Below are positions 57,512 to 64,000 of a stretch of DNA of 64,000 nt, in pieces. Numbering within the stretch: position 1 is the stretch's first letter; each line of letters starts with the position of its first letter. The notes beneath the pieces were generated by a model, which saw only the letters and a list, made by a program, of their open reading frames with translations, had not been told where the DNA came from and searched no databases. This DNA comes from Hibiscus mutabilis (taxonomy: Eukaryota > Streptophyta > Magnoliopsida > Malvales > Malvaceae): assembly GCA_019671005.1 (NCBI GenBank), contig CM033747.1:20797188-20861187 (forward strand). The letters are read 5' to 3'. The translations under genes and the position numbers were made by a program.

Positions 57512-59315
57512 TGTAACCCCTTCGACCCGACCTAGAAGCCCGACCGAACCGAGAGTGCTACATTAGGTTTGCCGAAGCAAACCAGAGAAAGGTTACAAAA
57601 TGTCGGTCTATTTTTTTCTTTTATCTTGTCTAAATGAAAAATTAATGTTCCTACATGATCATACTCATAGTGGGTAAGTACTCAAATGAATCGAGCCACA
57701 AAAGAACAATCAAAAGCATCCTAGACAGAGTTGGGGACTAAAACGTAAATAATTAAAATTACAAAGCCAAAATTAAATTTAAGGTTACCAATCCTCAATT
57801 AGTCCGTTTACATGCCAACATGATAAATTCCAGATCAAAATAATCATTCCAACTCATACAATTGCATTCCCAAGACTCAAGGACCAAAATAAAAGAACCA
57901 GAAACTTTCAAGATTCCAAATTAACCAACTTAACGGTACCCATACAAGTACGAGGACTCTTGTTTTGAAACGCCTATCATTGTCAAAAACTCAGATTCCA
58001 GTGGCTAAAATCCATACCAAAACGCTTATTCGCGTATCGGTACGCTGGCAAAAATGCCTATGACTGTATCGAAACACTTGCTCGAGTACCGAAACATCAA
58101 GCCTATAAAGGCAGGACCGTATCGAAGCACCCTCCCGCGTATCAAAATGCTATGCCTGAAATGGCCTGGTCATACCGGTACGAGGACACCTGTTTCGATA
58201 CGCTTGGACATGTAATGACAATTTTAGTTGGTTTTTCACACAAACCTAGATACATTTAGGTCCTAGCAACTTGCATATACACATATAAGCAACCAACATC
58301 ACACTTAACTACACATACACCAAGGTTTAACTACAACACAAGGTTATGCCACCCAAAAGATTGGTCTAGAGGCATGCTCCCTATAACTCACCACCAAACA
58401 TACCAAAATGCCCAACTAATCAATTAATAACATGAACATCATACCAACAACGCATCAAGACCATACCCAACCGGTTTAGTTCATCAAAACATGTCATCCA
58501 AGCAAAACCATCTAGATGCATACCTAGGTAACCATATAACATCAACCATAGGTAACAGTGCATGATAAACGAAACGTCAACAATCACAGTCCAAAATCAC
58601 AACATTATACATGCTCAAAACCAGGGGAAACTGAATTACAAATCCCAAAATCCATGGCGAACACATTGCCTTATTAACTAAAAACTAAAACCGAGTTCAT
58701 ACTCAAATAGTTTTGTCTTTGGAACACTTAATCCTTGCCTTTGCTACCCTCAAGCTTTAATGCACTACATCATTAGAGAAAAGAGAGCATAAGCACACAT
58801 GCTTAGTGAGGATGCTCTTAAACGATGATGCATTTAAAAACCCTTGATAACCAACACTTTTTTCCAAACCATGCTTACGACCTAAGCAAGTTCCAAAAGT
58901 TTCAAATCAAAACATGCATATCAACCTTATGCTAATCAATACATATATTCCACATGCTTAATCCCAAAGCATCAAACAAAAGACGTGCTTAAATCCCAAA
59001 GCATTATATACAAAACCATGCTTAAATCCCAAAGCATTATAAATAGATTCAACATTAAAATTCTCATATATTGGCAATTATAGTGACCCCGAATAGTCGA
59101 CCACTATCCTTGATTAGCCGACCGCTAATCTTTAGTTAACCGACCGTTAATTTTACACATCGGATACACGGATCTCCCTTAATGATCGACCATCATCAAG
59201 ACTACCCCATGCCGACCACTTGACTTTACAACCTTGCCGACCGCAAGATTTACATCAACAAGGGGAATTGACCGCTAAACCTAAGTGATAACAACATAGT
59301 CTGCGTTGCCGACCG
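57512..59315 (-). repeat. 3' LTR of the Tekay element (inner boundary uncertain)
   Basis: 57512 to about 58800 aligns with 62758-64000. The stretch 58800-59315 continues as non-coding sequence with the CGACC stem-loop array. The junction with the coding remnant lies between about 59300 and 59480. It contains many CGTATCGRTAC/ACCGGTAC-type motifs (57940-58200). Confidence 0.75.
59093..59247. repeat. Stem-loop array with constant CGACC loop
   Basis: Five well-paired units: ATAGT/ACTAT (59093-59107), GATTAGC/GCTAATC (59112-59130, perfect 7 bp), AGTTAAC/GTTAATT (59134-59152, one G-T pair), ATGAT/ATCAT (59182-59196) and CTTGC/GCAAG (59233-59247). All enclose CGACC. Three more CGACC or TGACC cores (59213, 59269, 59310) have broken stems. 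Confidence 0.88.
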
Positions 59316-60057
59316 CTATACCTCAAAGACTCTTAACCCACAATCAGCATTTGCTCTCGAATCTCTCACTAGGTCCATTGGAACGTTTAACCGTGACAAC
59401 GTAGGCTTAACTTGCAATTTAGCCAACAAACCACCTTCTCGCATCACACTCAACCTTTCAAACATTGCCCTAAGCTCAACCGCCACCCTAAGACTCAACA
59501 CATCCGCAACAACATTGGCTTTTCCAGGATGATACTCAATTTTCAAGTCGTAATCCTTAAGCAACTCCAACCACCTTCGTTGCCTAAGGTTCAAATCCTT
59601 TTGAGACATTAAATACTTCAAACTCTCGTGATCCGTAAAGACCACACACTTCTCTCCTTACAGATAGTGTCGTCAAATCTTCAAGACAAACACCACCGAC
59701 CCAAGCTCCAAATCACGAGTTGGATAATTGCAGTCATGAACCTTCAACTGCCTCGAAGCATAGGCCACAACCTTACCATATTGCATCAGCACACAACCCA
59801 AGCCCACATGCGATGCATCACTATAAACCAAACTCCTTCCCAGATACTAGTTGAATCAACACAGGAGCATGTGTCAAAACCTCATTCAACTTCTCAAAAC
59901 CCTGTTGTTGCTTCTTCGTCCAAACGAAAGGAACATTCTTTTGCAGCAACTTTGTTAGCGGAGCCACAATACTAGAAAACCCTTCCACAAAACGGCGATA
60001 ATATCCTGCCAACCCAAGAAAACTACGCACTTCCAACACCGGCTTAGGTTGTTCCAT
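59316..60057 (-). pseudogene. Ty3 RNase H of the Tekay element
   Basis: Two overlapping minus frames. 60057-59821 begins with the RT connection (VLEVRSFLGLAGYYRRFVEGFS, PLTKLLQK, FVWTKKQQQGFEKLNEVLTHAPVL). 59645-59316 has FTDHESLKYLMSQKDLNLRQRRWLELLKDYD (catalytic Asp in FTDHE) and IEYHPGKANVVADVLS (second Asp). The segment between, 59646-59820, is out of frame. The sequence stays recognisable to LLAKLQVKPTL and then leaves the family, marking the deletion that removed integrase. Confidence 0.85.
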
Positions 60058-61015
60058 TTGAGAATAGCCCCAACTTTCTGCGGATCAACATGAATTCCTT
60101 CTGCGGATACCACATGTTTGAGAAACATCACCTCCTTGAGCCAAAACTCGCACTTGCTGAACTTGGCATACAACTGGTTATCTTTCAAAACTTGCAACAC
60201 AGTCCACAAATGCTGATCATGTTCCTCCTCGGTACGAGAGTACACGAGTATATCATTGATAAAAACCACCACAAACCGATCAAGGTATTCATGAAACACT
60301 CTATTCATCATGTCCATGAAAGCTATCGGGGCATTTGTCAAACCAAACGGCATCACCAAAAACTCGTAATGCCCGTACCTCGTATGAAATGCCATCTTAT
60401 AAACATCTATATCCTTAACTTTCAACTGATAATACCCCGACCTCAAATCTATCTTCGAAAACACTGTTGCCCCGCGAAAATGATTGAACAAGTCATCAAT
60501 CCGCGATAACAGATACTTGTTCTTCACTGTCAACTTATTCAACTGACGATAATCAATGCAAATACGCATCGATCCATCCTTTTTTTTACAAAGAGAACCT
60601 GAGCACCCCAAGGAGAAACACTCGGTCGAATGAACCCATGATCCAACAACTCCTGAAGCTACAATTTAAACTCTTTTAACTCAGTCGGTGTTATACGATA
60701 ATGAGCAATGGGCACTGGAGTTGTACCTTTAAAAGTTTCAATACGAAACTCTACCTCCCAATCAGGAGGTAAACTAGGCAAATCTGCAGGAAAAACTTCC
60801 GGATAATCACAAACAGCTCGAATATCTTGCACCCGAACATCCCTGGCTTCCGGATTCATAACAATAGCCAAATAAGCTTGGCAACCATCAAACATCATCC
60901 TCTCCACTCGGGTAGCCGAAACAATATTGGACAAGAATTTTATATTCTCACCCACCACCACGACTTCATAATCATCGACCAACTTTAGAGAAATCCTTTT
61001 GGACTCACAATCCAC
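59955..61015 (-). pseudogene. Reverse transcriptase of the Tekay element, catalytic Asp replaced
   Basis: 61015-60659 holds the region after protease (DYPEVFPADLPSLPPDWEVEF, PIAHYRITPTELKEFKL-stop), and 60611-59955 the RT core. RT motifs in order: KKKDGSMRICIDYRQLN, RIDDLFNHFRGATVFSKIDLRSGYYQLKV, VMPFGLTNAPIAFMDMMNRVF, catalytic box VVVFINDILVYS, QLYAKFSKCEFW and GIHVDPQKV. The box should read F-x-D-D; here it is FIND (about 60244-60255), so the first of the two metal-binding aspartates is Asn, one G-to-A change. This alone should abolish polymerase activity. Confidence 0.88.
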
Positions 61016-61018
61016 CGC

Positions 61019-61393
61019 CTACTCACTTAACCAATCCATACCCAAGATAACGTCAAAACCATGGAATGGCAATTCCATCAAATCTGCGGCAAACTCATGA
61101 TCTTGCACCGCCAAAGGACAACGCCTATACAACCTTCTAGTTGTATACGTCTCCCTAAAAGAACTAGTTACCAACATACCAACATCCAAGATCTCAACAT
61201 GAACATTTAACAATGATGCATGCTCACTTAGGATGTATGAATGAGTAGACCCCAAATCAATCAAAGAAAACAACGACAAGGATTGCAAAGTGAAAATACC
61301 TACGATCACATCCATGTCGTTGCAACCCTCACGATGAGCAAAGATCCGTGCCGGTTCACAATTCTCTGGTTGTACAACAACAACATGAGCCAC
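61019..61393 (-). pseudogene. Aspartic protease of the Tekay element
   Basis: A 124-codon frame with FSLIDLGSTHSYI (active-site region; the family usually has D-P-G-S-T-H, here D-L-G-S-T-H) and LPFHGFDVILGMDWLSE (C-terminal ILGMDWL motif). It ends in a stop immediately before the RT-side frame (AVDCESKRI). Protease would release gag and pol products. Confidence 0.82.
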
Positions 61394-62523
61394 AACTATC
61401 TGACCATACTCGCGCCTCTAAAAGTTACCCCTGCCACAGCCTCGACCCCTCGCCGGTACAACAACCTGAACCGGTGCATCATCCACAGCACGAGGATAGT
61501 CACGCTTCATGTGACCAGGAGATCCACATATCCAGCAACTTATGGTATTTCCCTAACACTCACCCGTGTGGCGTCTACTGTAATGCTCACATTCAGCTAC
61601 AATACGAACACCTAGGTTACCATGGTCACCACCACGCCTCTGATCCAACTTGTGACTCTTATCTCGGAACCTCCTATTCTGCCTCTCAGAATAGCCAGAG
61701 TCAGCTCCTCGCTTATTCGAGACCATGCTCGAACCTTCTCTTGACACCCTCAAGGACTGTTCAATATCTTTAGCACGGTTTATAAGAACATCAAAATCTG
61801 TATAGTCTGCTGCCAATAGGTATGTTTTGATATCCTTCACTAATCTATAGCGAAACTTGTTGTACCTCTCAAGATCATCCAGAACTAACTCTGAAGCATA
61901 CTGACTCAGACGGATGAATTTCACCTCATAATCCACAACGGATATGCCGCCTTGAACCAAGGACATAAACACTCGTTTCCTCGCATCCAAATACTGAGGA
62001 CCAAGGTACTTCTTGAAAGCTCTTCGAAAGAACTCCCAAGTTACATCCGCCTCTGGGACATTAGCAATTGTGGTCACCCACCAATGGTAAGCATCACCAT
62101 GTAACAACGACACTGTACAACCTAACTTACACTCACCATTACAACTCATTTGATCCAGAATACGGACCGTACTCTCCAACCAACCCTCGGCTGCCTCAGG
62201 GCTCAAACCCCTAAACTCAACACCTCCCAAACTACGGAGACACTCCAAAGGTAACCCTGGGTTAACTGCCACAACAGGTGCTGGCACCTGAGCATGCACT
62301 CCAGCCATCGCTGCTTGAAAAGCTCCGTTATCGCCTGAACTAACGGAGTCAGATCACCAAATACCAACACTTGATAAGCCTGGGGCATACCACCAACCCC
62401 AACATTAATCGGCAGAACCAACGAAAGAGGAGGTGGTAAAACATTAGTGGGATTTTCTTCCTTAACGTTATTCTGTCCGATTCTGGCATTACCAGCCATA
62501 GAACGTGTCTCACGTCGAGCCAT
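61394..62523 (-). pseudogene. gag: gag of the Tekay element, frameshifted, zinc knuckle damaged
   Basis: The start is ATG 62523 (MARRETRSMAGNARIGQNN). The frame shifts at about 62300 into 62308-61553, which has the retrotransposon-gag core (LESTVRILDQMSCNGECKLGCTV, DAYHWW, TWEFFRRAFKKYLGPQYLDARKR, YEVKFIRLSQYA, LVKDIKTYLLAADYTDFDVLINRAKDIE). After a stop at 61553 (TAG where Trp is expected) the same frame continues with CWICGSPGHMKRDYP, a CX2CX4HX4C knuckle whose last Cys is Tyr. Both changes fit G-to-A on the coding strand. No capsid function can be expected. Confidence 0.85.
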
Positions 62524-62738
62524 GCTAACAAAAGTAACAAAACACATTAAAGTTAGGCTAACACAAGGCAAAGGATACAAGACCATCTTATAAAACATTT
62601 TAAAACCTCGGTAATAGGCAATGTGTTCCTGCTCATACCCCAACATGGTGTAATTCAATCATCGTACATGTACACAATCATCGTGCATAACCAACAATGA
62701 TATACAACCACACAACAACATCCCAATCTTTCGTAACC

Positions 62739-62752
62739 TGGCTCTGATAACA
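62739..62752 (-). other. Primer binding site (initiator tRNA-Met type)
   Basis: The minus strand reads TGTTATCAGAGCCA, one mismatch to the plant consensus TGGTATCAGAGCCA, five bases inside the LTR that starts at 62758. Confidence 0.8.
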
Positions 62753-62757
62753 ACAAA

Positions 62758-64000
62758 TGTAACCCCTTAACCCGGCCTAGAAGCCCGACCGAACCGAGAG
62801 TGCTACATTAGGTTTGCCGAAGTAAACCAGAGAAAGGTTACAAAAAATTGGTCCATTTTTTTCTTTTATCTTGTCTAAATGCAAATTAATGTTCCTACAT
62901 GATCATACTCACAGTGGGTAAGTACTCAAATGAATCGAGCCACAAAAGAACAATCAAACGCATCCTAGACAGAATTAGGGACTAAAACGTAAATAATTAA
63001 ATTTGCAAAACCAAAATTAAATTTAAGATTACCAATCCTCAATTAGTCCGTTTACATGCCAACATGATAAACTCCAGATCGAATTAATCATTCCAACTCA
63101 TATAATTGCATTCCTAAGGCTCAAGGACCAAAATGAAAGAACCAGAAACTTTCAAGATTCCAAATTAACAAACTTAACGGTACCCGTAACGGTACGCGTA
63201 CTCGTGTTTCGATACACCTATACATTCTCAAAAACATAGATTCCAGTGGCTAAAATCCGTACTAAAACGCTTGTTCGCGTATCGGTACGCCTAACAAAAA
63301 TACCTATGACCGTATCGAAACACTTGCTTGAGTACCGAAACATCAAGCCTATAAAGGTTGGACCGTATCGAAACACCCTCTCGCGTATCGAAATGTTATG
63401 CCTGAAATGGCCTAGCCATATCGATACGAGGACATATGTTTCGATACGCCTGGACCTGTAATGACAATTTTAGTTGGTTTTTTCACACAAACCTAGATGC
63501 ATTTAGGTCCTAGCAACTTGCATATACACATATAAGCAACCAACGTCACACTTAACTACACATACACCAAGGTTTAACTACAACACAAGGTTATGCCCCC
63601 AAAAGATTGGTCTAGAGGCATGCTCCCTATAACTCACCACCAAACATACCAAAATGCCCAACTAAGCAATTAACAACAAGAACACCATACAAACAACCAA
63701 CCGGTTTAGTTCATCAAAACATGTCATCCAAGCAAAACCATCTAGATGCATACCTAGGTAACCATGATAAACGAAACGTTAACAACCACACTCCAAAATC
63801 ACAGTATTATACATGCTCAAAACCAGGGGAAACTAAATTACAAATCCCAAAATCCATGGCAAACACATTGCCTTATTAACCAGAAACTAAAACTGAATTC
63901 ATACTCAAATAGTTGTCTTTGGAACACTTAATCCTTCACTTTGCTGCCCCAAGCTTTAATGCTCTGAATCATTAGAGAAAAGAGAGCGAAAGCACACATG
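62758..64000 (-). repeat. 5' LTR of the Tekay element (runs off the window)
   Basis: Aligns with 57512 to about 58800 throughout, with visibly more substitutions than between the Athila-like LTRs, plus small indels. The outer end and TSD are outside the window. Confidence 0.85.

Larger units (their letters stand above)
57512..64000 (-). mobile_element. Del/Tekay-type chromovirus, minus strand, lacking integrase
   Basis: LTRs start TGTAACCCCTT at 57512 (3' LTR) and 62758 (5' LTR, running out of the window at 64000). The PBS lies just left of 62758, and gag, protease, RT and RNase H follow on the minus strand. After RNase H the coding sequence stops at about 59400 and LTR-type sequence follows, so integrase, chromodomain, PPT and possibly the start of the 3' LTR are deleted. 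Stops, a gag frameshift and a changed RT catalytic residue show it is dead. The left flank pentamer is TTATA; the right flank is outside the window. Confidence 0.88.

Noticed and set aside
59412..61773. Plus-strand ORFs of 66-141 codons opposite the Tekay genes
   Set aside because: They are antisense shadows of gag, protease, RT and RNase H, which have clear motifs on the minus strand.

Overview
This is intergenic plant DNA built almost entirely of nested transposable elements. The repeat families (a very long Tat/Ogre-type Ty3-gypsy element with an extra ORF upstream of gag, Del/Tekay-type chromovirus LTRs starting TGTAAC, an Athila-related non-autonomous element, Mutator-type MITEs) point to a eudicot. 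From memory of similar proteins I favour Malvaceae, probably cotton (Gossypium); this is inference, not a database result. I recognise only one host gene: a frameshifted AIG2-like (gamma-glutamylcyclotransferase-fold) gene at 22728-23253 on the minus strand.

Layout. 1-7318: three abutting LTR fragments (family B, minus; family C, plus; Tekay-family end, plus). 7319-12083: AT-rich DNA with a hAT-like element (8-bp TSD), a 1.5-kb Mutator-type element carrying protein-like sequence (9-bp TSD), a short inverted repeat and a MITE. 12084-16962: AT-rich DNA and an Athila remnant (promoter-like LTR piece plus integrase C-terminal fragment). 16963-19737: solo LTR of family C. 21041-22435: MITEs, one nested in another. 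22728-23253: the AIG2-like gene. 23432-40271: a Tat/Ogre-type element on the plus strand, with 5' LTR, tRNA-Arg-type PBS, ORF1, gag, protease, RT-RNase H, second RNase H, integrase, a 3' UTR hairpin array, PPT and a truncated 3' LTR. 40272-45018: LTR B again and the 3' end of a chromovirus (minus). 45112-46682: Copia-like solo LTR (perfect 5-bp TSD). 46688-50039: decayed repeat DNA. 50040-57511: an LTR split by a young, nearly intact 5.95-kb Athila-like non-autonomous element (50434-56385, perfect TSD). 57512-64000: a minus-strand Del/Tekay element that lacks integrase and whose 5' LTR leaves the window.

How the parts work together. Tat and Tekay once encoded their own replication proteins, but both are now dead: premature stops, frame changes, a changed RT catalytic residue in Tekay and loss of its integrase. 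The Athila-like element has LTRs, PBS and PPT but only gag-like and short RT-like remnants, so it must have moved with enzymes supplied by relatives.

The most unusual signal is a design shared by several unrelated elements here. LTRs and UTRs carry arrays of short stem-loops in which the loop is constant (TATATAGGA, CGTA/CGAA, CGACC, TATCGT, TCCT) while the stem differs from copy to copy yet stays self-complementary. The pairing is visible in the sequence; a function in RNA structure, packaging or priming is inference.
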